The position numbers and the translations under genes were made by a program. Below the pieces are notes generated by a model, which ran no database searches, was not told the origin of the DNA, and worked only from the letters and a program-made list of their open reading frames with translations. Source: a virus. From it: DNA of 20,630 bases. The stretch lies in the IMG/VR virus record IMGVR_UViG_3300035701_000355, positions 1 through 20,630 of that record; one strand, written 5' to 3'. Shown in pieces: positions 6,257 to 13,546 of this stretch (the stretch's first letter is position 1; every line of letters begins with the position of its first letter).

Positions 6257-9200
6257 TCAACGGTACTGTCCCCACACGGGCCAAATCTTGTCAATAGCGC
6301 GCTGGATTTGACCGATCGTAGCAGCTTCTGAATGAAAGCGACTCTTTAGTCTCTGCCCTCTCGCCGCGTCCCAGAAATCCGTCCACATATCTATAGCGGC
6401 TGTTCTCCTCCTGGTGGCCTCCATTATTCCCGCTATAGTCTTGATTTGCTCCGGCGTGGGTTTGGACATAATTTCGAACCATGCGCGCGGGTCCTCGGGG
6501 TCAATTCCAAAGGTTCCGCTGCGTACCGCGCCGGTTCTGTGCATGAAATCGTTCACTGTCAGGCCATCTGCTATATTAGGTCTAATTCCCATTCCAGCAG
6601 CCGCCACCATCTGGTGCTCCTGGTCGGTTCCTATCACTTTACCCGATTTGTCTATAAAACTAGTCGCGGAGGCATCTATTTCTGCAAAGTTCTGGGGTTT
6701 CCCGAATTTACGGATGACGCGTTCCTCCTCCAGAGTAACTTCGTATTTTGGTCTGAACTTTCCTCCACCTGCCAGTTGGGACAAAGGCGCAACTTCTTGT
6801 GAAGTCTTCTCAGGCCAAATCTTGTCAATAGCACGCTGAAGTTCCCCGATGGAGGCTGATCCAGAATTAAAGCTATCTAAAAGCTTAGGAAATTTGATCG
6901 ATTGATCATATCTCCATAAATCGATGGATACTCGCCCGCCATGTTCCTTAGCAGCCTTTGCAATAGCTTTGATTTGACCTGGATAAGGTCTGGAGAATGC
7001 TTCAAAAGCGGAGCTACCAACTGTTCGAATAGTTCTTGTATCTTTTAGAAAATGCTGAAAGGACTCATAGGAACCCTCTGTGGCTTCATAAAGTTCATCA
7101 TGAGTCAATTCTCCAGGTAACTTACTCCCTAGATAGCCAACTACTTTGCCATCTTCTCTCATAAAACCCAATGAATCTGAGGAGATTTTTTCAATATCAA
7201 TAGGTTTTCCGTACTTTTCTAAATTCTTGAGAATCTTAGTCGGTCTGAACTTTCCTCCGCCCGCTATCTTGCTCCCCGGCGCATTCAACTCACTCAGCGG
7301 CACTGTCCCCACATAGGTCTTCGGCTCTCCATCTGCTGTCCTTATTATATTGCCCTTCTTGCTTACCACACGGCGCGGCTCCCCAACCTCGTCCAGGAAG
7401 GTGTCGCCTACTTTCAAATCGGTGGCCTTGGCGCGGGTGAGGGTGGAGAGAGGTGTGGTCCCGGTGGGAATCTCCCCAACAGGTGCGGCGGCTTCGGGGG
7501 CAACCTTAGACCTACCAAGATACCTTTCAAATAGTTTCCCAAGTTCCGGGTTTACTGACTTTGGGTCTATGAGGTAGTTCCCATAATCCATCGCAATTTC
7601 CTCGCGGTGGAAATGGTTTTTCGTTATCCACTCAGGCTTGTACCCCTTTGCCTTCCATTCAGCACCCTTTAATTTCACATATTCATCAAGTAATACACTG
7701 CGACTGCCCTCGGGAAGTGTTTCAATTACCACGTGGGCTATTTCATGGTTGACTACGTTGGGATTCTCCATGTCTTTCGGACTATTGAAGACCAGCCGCT
7801 TCCCCCGCCAATCAACCTCTGCTTCGTAAGTATGACCCTCCTTTGTCCTTGTCTTATCAACTTCTATCCTCCACCCCGATGGTAACAAATCCGTCCTGGT
7901 GGGTCGGTTAGCCCCTTTCGGCGCGACGGCTTCGGAGGTGACGGGGGGTGCCGCAGGTTCCCCGCCTAGGTATTGCCGCATCATGCGTCCCGTCGTTGAT
8001 TCTCTCACAACTGTCCGTCCAGGTTCGATCACTTGAGCTGGTTGCTCAATAGCTGCTCCAGAAGGTTGTGGAGTACTTGGATAACCGCCTGGACCTCCAG
8101 CTCCTAGTGGAATGATTCCTCCAGTAGGAGCACTACCAGCACCTGGGGCAAGTGGTGAAGGGGGCATAATCAAAGGCCCGGGAGGCAGCATAGGAAAAGG
8201 TCCAGGAGGTTTTGGAAGAGGTGCCCTCTCTGGTCCTTGAGCAAACTTATCCATAGCCTTCCGTAACAAAGCGTTTGGAACCGCAGCCCGTTCACCATAT
8301 GTCCGTAGAGCTTCAACAGCAGGCACGGCCATCACGGCAGGCAACACACGAGGTTCCATTGCTACAGCACCCGCAATGGCTGGAACCAAGAGAGGATGAT
8401 AAGTAAAACCCCGAGTGAATACTCCAAGGTATTTGGGTTTCTCTGCTTCCATCCGCTCAGCTCTTGGAATGTTCCTGTTCAACACCTCATGTAAATCAGT
8501 CATTGCAGCATAATCAAGTCGTGCTTCTCGGATGCCTGGTTCACCCAAGCGATCCAAAGTGCCATACAGTTCTCTACGGACAGAACGAGTGACTTCATCA
8601 AGTACAGCCTTACCCATCGAGGCACGTTCAGCCGCTGCCTTTGATTCTGGAGTCATTTTCTGTAAAGCTCTAGATGCAGCATTAAGTTTGGCTAGCAACT
8701 CTCGGCCATCAGGCAATGGAATTCGCTGTCCAGCATATCTAACCATCTCTTCGTCAATTACTTTTGAATTCTCTGGGAACAAAGCATCAAGGACAGGATT
8801 TTTGAGTCTTCCAATAGCTGAAGCGAGATTGTTACCTAGGAGAGTCGCACCTGGGTGACGGTTGACAGCTAAACCGATAGTATCATTCTCCCACTGATCC
8901 ATATAATCCCGTAGACCATCAGCTGCCTCGCGGACAGTAGTAGGTTTCTGTTGCGCAGCGAATTCCCTCATGTGGCCGCGTTCTGATAACCGTTCTATCT
9001 GTTTAGGGAAGTTGGGTTTAGTTCCACGTAGAGCTCTAATAGTGTATTGATAGCCTTTTTGTGCAGCTTGAACAGGAGTATCTGTGATTATTCTCCCTAC
9101 TATTCTTCCTCCTGCTTTTAATGTCTTTGCTGTTGGCTTCAAAGTTCCCTTCACGCCAGCTATTCCCATCGCCGCCAGCGACGCTCCGCCCAGACGACGT

Positions 9201-9769
9201 TCCAAGATATCGGCAGGGGTCTCTCCCGGCTTCGGAGGAGCCGTCACCTCCTCCACGCCCTTGCCCAGGAACCAAGCTGAGGGGACGAACCCAGCGAGCG
9301 CTTGTATTGCCTTGGGCGCTCCAATGGCGGGCAGGCCTAGGCCTCCCCCGACCAGTCCCACCATCGCCGGGGAGGTGAACCCGGCTACGGTATCACGCAG
9401 CCCCCGTAGATTCTTCGCCAATTGGTCATACTTCCGCATGGCCTCAAGATTACCCGCCCGCTGCGCCACTTCCGTCATCTTCTCCCAGTGGGTGATCTCC
9501 TCATTCACGTTCTTAGCTTGGAAAGCCTCAGCCTGTGTGCGTGCCCCCAAACTGGGCACAATCTTGCCCAGAGTTTCAGGTGAGATCAGTGGTCGCATGA
9601 GGAATCCTGGCCTCTCAGAACTGATTGGTCTGATATTGGTGAATTCATCCTCGACCTTAGCCTGGGCCTCAGCAATAGATGGGCGAAGGCGCTCGGCACC
9701 ACCCGTCCATAGCGTCGGGATTGGTCTTATGTTCGTAAATTCTTGCGTGCCTGCATTTCCATTTGGCAT
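6257..9769 (-). CDS. Giant internal/ejection protein with zincin metallopeptidase motif and duplicated C-terminal module
   Basis: The 1170-residue protein sits in the gp16 position, last of three ejection genes, overlapping the upstream stop by one base (TAATG). A Gly/Ala-rich hydrophobic stretch (~133-170) could insert in a membrane; ~250-510 is helical; ~511-575 is Pro/Gly-rich. NHEIAHVVIE at 674-683 carries HExxH (675-679), with EE 723-724 and D728 downstream as possible third ligands, the pattern of a zincin-type zinc peptidase. Residues ~780-825 (DLKVGDTFLDEVGEPRRVV) look like a small beta domain. Residues 835-986 and 999-1164 are divergent copies of one module (start GGGKFRP, end QRAIDKIWP). 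There is no cysteine. The likely role is entry into the host with DNA and cleavage of an envelope or cytoplasmic target; the substrate is unknown. No convincing lysozyme or transglycosylase motif was seen. Confidence 0.75.
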   Translation of the reverse strand: MPNGNAGTQEFTNIRPIPTLWTGGAERLRPSIAEAQAKVEDEFTNIRPISSERPGFLMRPLISPETLGKIVPSLGARTQAEAFQAKNVNEEITHWEKMTEVAQRAGNLEAMRKYDQLAKNLRGLRDTVAGFTSPAMVGLVGGGLGLPAIGAPKAIQALAGFVPSAWFLGKGVEEVTAPPKPGETPADILERRLGGASLAAMGIAGVKGTLKPTAKTLKAGGRIVGRIITDTPVQAAQKGYQYTIRALRGTKPNFPKQIERLSERGHMREFAAQQKPTTVREAADGLRDYMDQWENDTIGLAVNRHPGATLLGNNLASAIGRLKNPVLDALFPENSKVIDEEMVRYAGQRIPLPDGRELLAKLNAASRALQKMTPESKAAAERASMGKAVLDEVTRSVRRELYGTLDRLGEPGIREARLDYAAMTDLHEVLNRNIPRAERMEAEKPKYLGVFTRGFTYHPLLVPAIAGAVAMEPRVLPAVMAVPAVEALRTYGERAAVPNALLRKAMDKFAQGPERAPLPKPPGPFPMLPPGPLIMPPSPLAPGAGSAPTGGIIPLGAGGPGGYPSTPQPSGAAIEQPAQVIEPGRTVVRESTTGRMMRQYLGGEPAAPPVTSEAVAPKGANRPTRTDLLPSGWRIEVDKTRTKEGHTYEAEVDWRGKRLVFNSPKDMENPNVVNHEIAHVVIETLPEGSRSVLLDEYVKLKGAEWKAKGYKPEWITKNHFHREEIAMDYGNYLIDPKSVNPELGKLFERYLGRSKVAPEAAAPVGEIPTGTTPLSTLTRAKATDLKVGDTFLDEVGEPRRVVSKKGNIIRTADGEPKTYVGTVPLSELNAPGSKIAGGGKFRPTKILKNLEKYGKPIDIEKISSDSLGFMREDGKVVGYLGSKLPGELTHDELYEATEGSYESFQHFLKDTRTIRTVGSSAFEAFSRPYPGQIKAIAKAAKEHGGRVSIDLWRYDQSIKFPKLLDSFNSGSASIGELQRAIDKIWPEKTSQEVAPLSQLAGGGKFRPKYEVTLEEERVIRKFGKPQNFAEIDASATSFIDKSGKVIGTDQEHQMVAAAGMGIRPNIADGLTVNDFMHRTGAVRSGTFGIDPEDPRAWFEIMSKPTPEQIKTIAGIMEATRRRTAAIDMWTDFWDAARGQRLKSRFHSEAATIGQIQRAIDKIWPVWGQYR
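6278..6775 (-). repeat. C-terminal module, copy B (residues 999-1164 of the giant internal protein)
   Basis: This copy begins LAGGGKFRPKYE and ends QRAIDKIWP. It shares with copy A the internal order KFGKP/KYGKP, a GKV-(I/V)-G step, P-x-(Q/E)-QIKxIA, DxW and the final helix. A 20-base stretch at 6279-6298 is identical to 6813-6832 in copy A. Confidence 0.75.
6812..7267 (-). repeat. C-terminal module, copy A (residues 835-986 of the giant internal protein)
   Basis: This copy begins IAGGGKFRPTKI and ends QRAIDKIWP. It is about 150 residues long and somewhat shorter than copy B. Its DNA is visibly richer in A and T than most of the operon. Confidence 0.75.
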
Positions 9770-11553
9770 TATTCTACTGCCCCTAGATCCTTGCCCTGAG
9801 CGTCAAGGTAGTGATCCCTTCCATCTTTCCTCGACGTACCAATGCTTACTGCTCCCGGGGGTGGGGCCTTCCCCACTTTACCCTCCGCCCCGCCCGCAGG
9901 CGCACCAGGGGCGGAGGTGGGGGAGGTCGCCGCCGGAGTTGGGGGAGGCGCACCCGGAGGCGGGGCTGCACCCACGCCCGGGACTGGAGTCACCACCTCC
10001 TCCTTCTCTAGCAGCGCGGAGCCCGCCCCGCCCAACCCTTTCAATATCTCGATAGACTTGGGACTAAGAAGCTTGAAATCGCGCGCTTTTTTCATCCCGG
10101 TTACCCACTGATAGTCCAGAGCATCCATGCGGGAACCGAGCAGGCGTACGATCTCCTCGTATGTCGCCTGCAGCTTCTCCGGCGAGTCAGACGAGTTGAG
10201 TTGTTCCTTCCACGTCGTGATTTCCTGATCGGTGCCTGCGGTGCCCTTAAAAACAGTAGCCGCCTCCCCCGCCACGGCGTTAGCATCAACTAGGAATCGG
10301 CGGACCCGGGGATCGCCTCGCCAATCGCTCAAAGTATAATTGGCAATTTTATTCCAAAACTGCACGCTGCGGTTCTGCAAGGCCTCCGATGAGTCCTTGA
10401 AGTTTTTGAGATGGCCGATGGCCGTATTAAGTGAACGGATATTCCCAGCTGCTTTGCCTTTCGTGAATTCCGTGCGGACGGCGGTGCGGATCTGGAATTG
10501 AGTGGCGTCAAAATTAGGATCATACATGCCCGCCAATTGAAGCAATTTCTGCCAATAAGGGCTGCGGAGAGCGAAACTGCCGGGGAATGCCAACCGGCCC
10601 TCAACTAGAGCCTTAACTATATTGGCGAGGCCCGGGGACAGCTTGCTAAGGATCTCCTCATTGGTTGCAAATGTTGGTGCCCCTGCCACTCCCGGCACTG
10701 CCGCCTGTGGGATTCCTCCCATACCGCCAAATCCCGCCATCTCACCCCGCGATCTAGCCTCCGCTTCCGCCCCAGCAGTCCTGGCTCGAAATTGAGTCAG
10801 AGCACCGAGGGCCGCCTTCGCTGGTCCATAGTTCTTGCCAGCTAGCACCGCTAGGTTCGCCTCCGTCGCTTTCTGCATCTGTCGCTCCTCCGGAGTCAGA
10901 GCGGCCTCCTCTGTCGCGATCTTTCCTGTTGCTATAATGCTCGGGGTCTCGAGGGCGAGGCGGTCAGCGCCGGTCTGCGCCGTCAATTCCCTCGCCGCCA
11001 TCCCACGTCGGGCGATCTCCTCATCCATTAGAGACTTGCTCATGCCAATCGTCGAATCGAATAGCGGCAGGACTTCATCGCCGGGGTATTGCGCGGGGAG
11101 CCGAGAGATATCCACTTCGTTCTGCTGGAGCATCGCCAGCTGTTGGGCGTATACCTGAGGCCGCATCTGTGGCGCGGCGTCTTTCACAGATTTGAGGGCA
11201 CGGGCGACGAGATCCATGCTGGTCTGTACATTCTTGAACTTTACCTCGTCTAGAAGTTGGAGGTTCTTCCGACTCTCCGTGAGGCTGCTCTGCAACGTGA
11301 TCAGAGTCTGGGGGTCCGCCCCCTTCTGCGCCGCCAGCTGCAGCATCTTTCCCACGTCGCCCCCGGATTCCACAGCGGCGGACTGGAGGATCTTCTGGCT
11401 CGCCAGTGCCATCCTCTCCCGCTCCATTTGCATCTGCCGTATCTGGCCTTCCTGCGTCAGGCTGCTCAACTGCAGCATCCGCCCATACTGCTCGAGCGGG
11501 TTCTCAAGCGGCGCGGGAGGCCGAATGCCCAAAGCTGGAAGTGGAATACCCAT
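9769..11553 (-). CDS. Ejection (internal virion) protein, gp20 position
   Basis: The 594-residue protein is cysteine-free, with a long helical N-terminal region (coiled-coil-like around 25-60, QIRQMQMERERMALASQK), an Ala/Gly-rich middle, and a conserved block at ~305-385 (LSPGLANIVKALVEGRLAFPG, SPYWQKLL, RSLNTAIGHL) that I recognise from internal virion proteins of podoviruses and related prophages. The C-terminal ~75 residues are an Ala/Pro-rich linker followed by a short tail (GRDHYLDAQGKDLG). It lies second of three ejection genes, after the gp7-like gene, matching the P22 order gp7-gp20-gp16. ATG 11553 has AGGAG six bases upstream. It is probably packaged in the head and expelled to help form the trans-envelope DNA channel. 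Confidence 0.7.
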   Translation of the reverse strand: MGIPLPALGIRPPAPLENPLEQYGRMLQLSSLTQEGQIRQMQMERERMALASQKILQSAAVESGGDVGKMLQLAAQKGADPQTLITLQSSLTESRKNLQLLDEVKFKNVQTSMDLVARALKSVKDAAPQMRPQVYAQQLAMLQQNEVDISRLPAQYPGDEVLPLFDSTIGMSKSLMDEEIARRGMAARELTAQTGADRLALETPSIIATGKIATEEAALTPEERQMQKATEANLAVLAGKNYGPAKAALGALTQFRARTAGAEAEARSRGEMAGFGGMGGIPQAAVPGVAGAPTFATNEEILSKLSPGLANIVKALVEGRLAFPGSFALRSPYWQKLLQLAGMYDPNFDATQFQIRTAVRTEFTKGKAAGNIRSLNTAIGHLKNFKDSSEALQNRSVQFWNKIANYTLSDWRGDPRVRRFLVDANAVAGEAATVFKGTAGTDQEITTWKEQLNSSDSPEKLQATYEEIVRLLGSRMDALDYQWVTGMKKARDFKLLSPKSIEILKGLGGAGSALLEKEEVVTPVPGVGAAPPPGAPPPTPAATSPTSAPGAPAGGAEGKVGKAPPPGAVSIGTSRKDGRDHYLDAQGKDLGAVE

Positions 11554-11563
11554 ACGTCACTCC

Positions 11564-12403
11564 TTATACGTAGCCGCCAGTGGGTTGAGGTTGTTTGCCG
11601 AGTAGCGAGCTCAACAGCAACAGATTGCTGATGTTCGACCCGATGCCGCTCACCGCCCCGCCCCAAGCATTCGCCCCGCCGACGTAACCGCTGGCCCGAG
11701 CCGCCGCCGCATTCTGCAGAGCCTGGGATTGTTGCGCCGCGCTTCCCATCAGGATGTTGGAGACGCTTCCCGCCGTCTGTGCCCCAGTCTGCCCGAGTTG
11801 CGCGGCGGTGGTCTGTCCCATCCCGGCCATGCCCGCGTAGCGGTTGTACTGATTGGCCTGGCCTTGCTGGAAGATGTTGTAGGCCTGTTGATACTCGGTC
11901 AGCGCCCGGTTGTAAACGTTCTGATACTCGCCCGAGGCATATTCCTGCCCGTAGCGCGTGAGCGCTTTGCCCGTCCCGCCGGTGAGCAATCCGCCCCGCG
12001 CCGCCGCTGAACGCTCGATCGCCTGCTGGCCCTGCGCTAGGCGGAATTGGAAGCCCGGCTCGGCCTCCATCTGAGCGGTGGTAGGCGCAGCGAATTCCTT
12101 GCCCCAAGGCTGGGTCAGTTCTCCACCCGGCCCCATCAGGCTGGCGAGGGTGGTGACGGCTCCCTGGCCCGCCTTCAAGAAGGGAGCCTGTTGCCGCTGA
12201 TATGTTTCCCATTGCTGCTTCTGGAAGGCTAGGGCCTCACGAGCGGATCGCGCCTCAAGTTCAGCCGCAGTCTCCGCTGCCCTCGCTTGGGTCTCTCCGG
12301 CTTTTCCAGCAGCCCTCGACCCAATAGCTGCAGCAGCGATGCTACTACCACCTGCAATCGCGCCACCAATAATCATCCCTGTTACTAGGCTAGAGATAAT
12401 CAT
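11564..12403 (-). CDS. DNA transfer/ejection protein, P22 gp7-like
   Basis: The 279-residue protein begins with a glycine-zipper-like hydrophobic segment (residues 1-30, GMIIGGAIAGGSSIAAAAIG) that could insert into membrane, then a helical region rich in Ala, Glu and Arg. The core motif EPGFQFRLAQGQQAIERSAA, followed by GGLLTGGTGKALTRYGQEYA and repeated Tyr/Gln/Asn helices (YNRALTEYQQAYN, NQYNRYAGMAGMGQ), is characteristic of phage DNA transfer proteins annotated like P22 gp7. The C-terminus ends in another hydrophobic stretch (ISNLLLLSSLLG). It has no cysteine. The start overlaps the acetyltransferase stop by four bases and has AGGAG six bases upstream. It is expected in the capsid and ejected early at infection. 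Confidence 0.85.
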   Translation of the reverse strand: MIISSLVTGMIIGGAIAGGSSIAAAAIGSRAAGKAGETQARAAETAAELEARSAREALAFQKQQWETYQRQQAPFLKAGQGAVTTLASLMGPGGELTQPWGKEFAAPTTAQMEAEPGFQFRLAQGQQAIERSAAARGGLLTGGTGKALTRYGQEYASGEYQNVYNRALTEYQQAYNIFQQGQANQYNRYAGMAGMGQTTAAQLGQTGAQTAGSVSNILMGSAAQQSQALQNAAAARASGYVGGANAWGGAVSGIGSNISNLLLLSSLLGKQPQPTGGYV

Positions 12404-12840
12404 GCCAGTCTCCTCTGGTAGCCCACTTCTACTTGATGATACCCACGCCGCTTGTACAATTGCTCGATCTCTGCCGTCGGAGCAACCATTTGCATCCTTT
12501 TAGCTCCAAGATCACGTGCCATCGCTTCGGCAGCCGCCAGCAACTTGAGACCTGCTCCACCTTTTCGCGCTTCAGGCTCTACGTACCACAGAAGTTCCCC
12601 CGCCGTCATCTCCCCTGAGAAGAAGTGGGGGAAAACGAGGAATGCAAACACTCCGATCAACTTGCCCTGGTATTCCGAGACGAGAATTCTTCCACCGGGA
12701 TTTTTAAGAAGTTGCACAAAGAAGCCAGTTGCCTGCTCGGGATTGTCCGTTACCTCATCACGGTATGGCCCCTCAGCCAAGAACCGCCGTCCCATCTCTA
12801 CCACTCTCGGAAGGTCTGCGGGAGTAGCTTGCCGAATCAT
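12400..12840 (-). CDS. GNAT-family N-acetyltransferase
   Basis: The 146-residue protein begins MIRQATPADLPRVVEMGRRF, the usual GNAT N-terminal strand and helix. It continues with ILVSEYQGKLIGVFAFLVF, then motif A at ~84-100 (LLWYVEPEARKGGAGLKLL, an R-x-x-G-x-G-like acetyl-CoA loop) and a C-terminal LYKRRGYHQVEVGYQRRL. It should transfer an acetyl group from acetyl-CoA to an amine; the substrate is unknown. ATG 12840 is chosen because AGGGAG lies seven bases before it and it makes an ATGA overlap with the upstream stop; a GTG at 12858 would add six residues. It sits between a membrane-protein gene and the gp7-like gene, so modification of a virion or host protein is plausible. Confidence 0.88.
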   Translation of the reverse strand: MIRQATPADLPRVVEMGRRFLAEGPYRDEVTDNPEQATGFFVQLLKNPGGRILVSEYQGKLIGVFAFLVFPHFFSGEMTAGELLWYVEPEARKGGAGLKLLAAAEAMARDLGAKRMQMVAPTAEIEQLYKRRGYHQVEVGYQRRLA

Positions 12841-13250
12841 CGCGGCACTCCCTGCCACGCACGATGCTCACGTAGTCGAAGATTGTGCTGAATACACCAG
12901 GCATTCACGGCAATAGATGCGACAAACACCGCCTTCCACAATCGCCGATGCCCTTGCTTCTTTAGACGCCAGGCAAGTAAATTCAAGCCCACCTCAGCCC
13001 CCAACCCCATAGCATACATCCTTGCTCGGCTGGGATAAGGCCCCAAAAGAGAATTCATTTCCCTGATACCCGGCATGGTTTGTTGCTTATATTTGGTGAC
13101 TTCAATGTCCGCAATCACCATCCCTGCCGCCGTCGCGCTCAGCAACCAAAAATCCCGATTGCTGTGCCGCAAAGATTCCTGGCCGCTCAGCGGTATTGCC
13201 GACATCAGAGTCACAAGGAACATCAGCACAAGTACCATGCCAGTAACCAT
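12837..13250 (-). CDS. Multi-pass membrane protein of unknown function
   Basis: The 137-residue protein starts at ATG 13250, overlapping the upstream gene by 28 bases; ATG 13238 or ATG 13223 (ATGA overlap) are alternatives. A much longer frame from 13466 is open, but it runs through the coding frame of the 107-residue gene and has glycine-rich, non-natural composition. Residues 1-22 form a hydrophobic leader (MVLVLMFLVTLMSAIPLSG), then come ~34-50 (WLLSATAAGMVIADI), ~77-95 and ~104-122 as further membrane segments. The motif EMNSLLGPYPSRARMY between them recalls small bacterial membrane proteins I associate with Acidobacteriota. The function is unknown; a host-derived cargo gene or an envelope-acting phage protein are both possible. 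Confidence 0.6.
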   Translation of the reverse strand: MVTGMVLVLMFLVTLMSAIPLSGQESLRHSNRDFWLLSATAAGMVIADIEVTKYKQQTMPGIREMNSLLGPYPSRARMYAMGLGAEVGLNLLAWRLKKQGHRRLWKAVFVASIAVNAWCIQHNLRLREHRAWQGVPR

Positions 13251-13546
13251 GCCCCTATCCCCGGCGCTACCGCCATCGTGATCGTCGCCCCAGCGAGAGT
13301 ATACTCCACACCAACCCCCTGCCGTTGAAGATGCCCGGACATGAACAACAGGAGCGCCGCCGGGGGATTCGGACCCTTCGCCAAGGTATACACCTGGTTG
13401 ATCCCATTGATGGCCCCAGCCGGGACCTCCGCCGCCGCGATGGACGTAGGCAGCGCCTGGAACCACTTGATCCAGGCCGTAGCTATGCCTGAATTGGTCT
13501 TCGCGTCCGCAAATAGCGTCCGAATTGGCGGCCCAGCGCTGGTCAT
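13223..13546 (-). CDS. Small phage structural protein (107 aa)
   Basis: The N-terminal ~40 residues (DAKTNSGIATAWIKWFQALP) look helical. Residues ~45-107 form a beta-rich domain: INGINQVYTLAKGPNPPAAL, LLFMSGHLQRQGVGVEYTL, GATITMAVAP and LLAWY. This NG-x-N-x-x-(Y/F)-TL...L-x-L-x-x-NG pattern is common in phage tail and fibre proteins, where it forms a small beta-sandwich. It starts at ATG 13546 in an ATGA overlap with gp10 and has AAGGTG five bases upstream. Its place right after gp10, where P22 encodes the tail needle gp26, suggests a tail-tip or portal-closing role, but that is inference from position. Confidence 0.65.
   Translation of the reverse strand: MTSAGPPIRTLFADAKTNSGIATAWIKWFQALPTSIAAAEVPAGAINGINQVYTLAKGPNPPAALLLFMSGHLQRQGVGVEYTLAGATITMAVAPGIGAWLLAWYLC

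Noticed and set aside
9084-10055. Long plus-strand open frame of 323 codons.
   Set aside because: It is Pro/Ser/Arg-rich and lies antisense to two well-supported ejection genes; it looks like a GC-driven shadow.
11466-12212. Minus-strand frame of 248 codons overlapping the gp7-like gene.
   Set aside because: It is Gly/Arg/His-rich without domain logic; the other frame has clear gp7-type motifs.
13251-13466. Upstream extension of the membrane-protein frame to 13466.
   Set aside because: It lies over the coding frame of the 107-residue phage protein, encodes Gly/Trp-rich low-likelihood sequence and would create a 244-base overlap.
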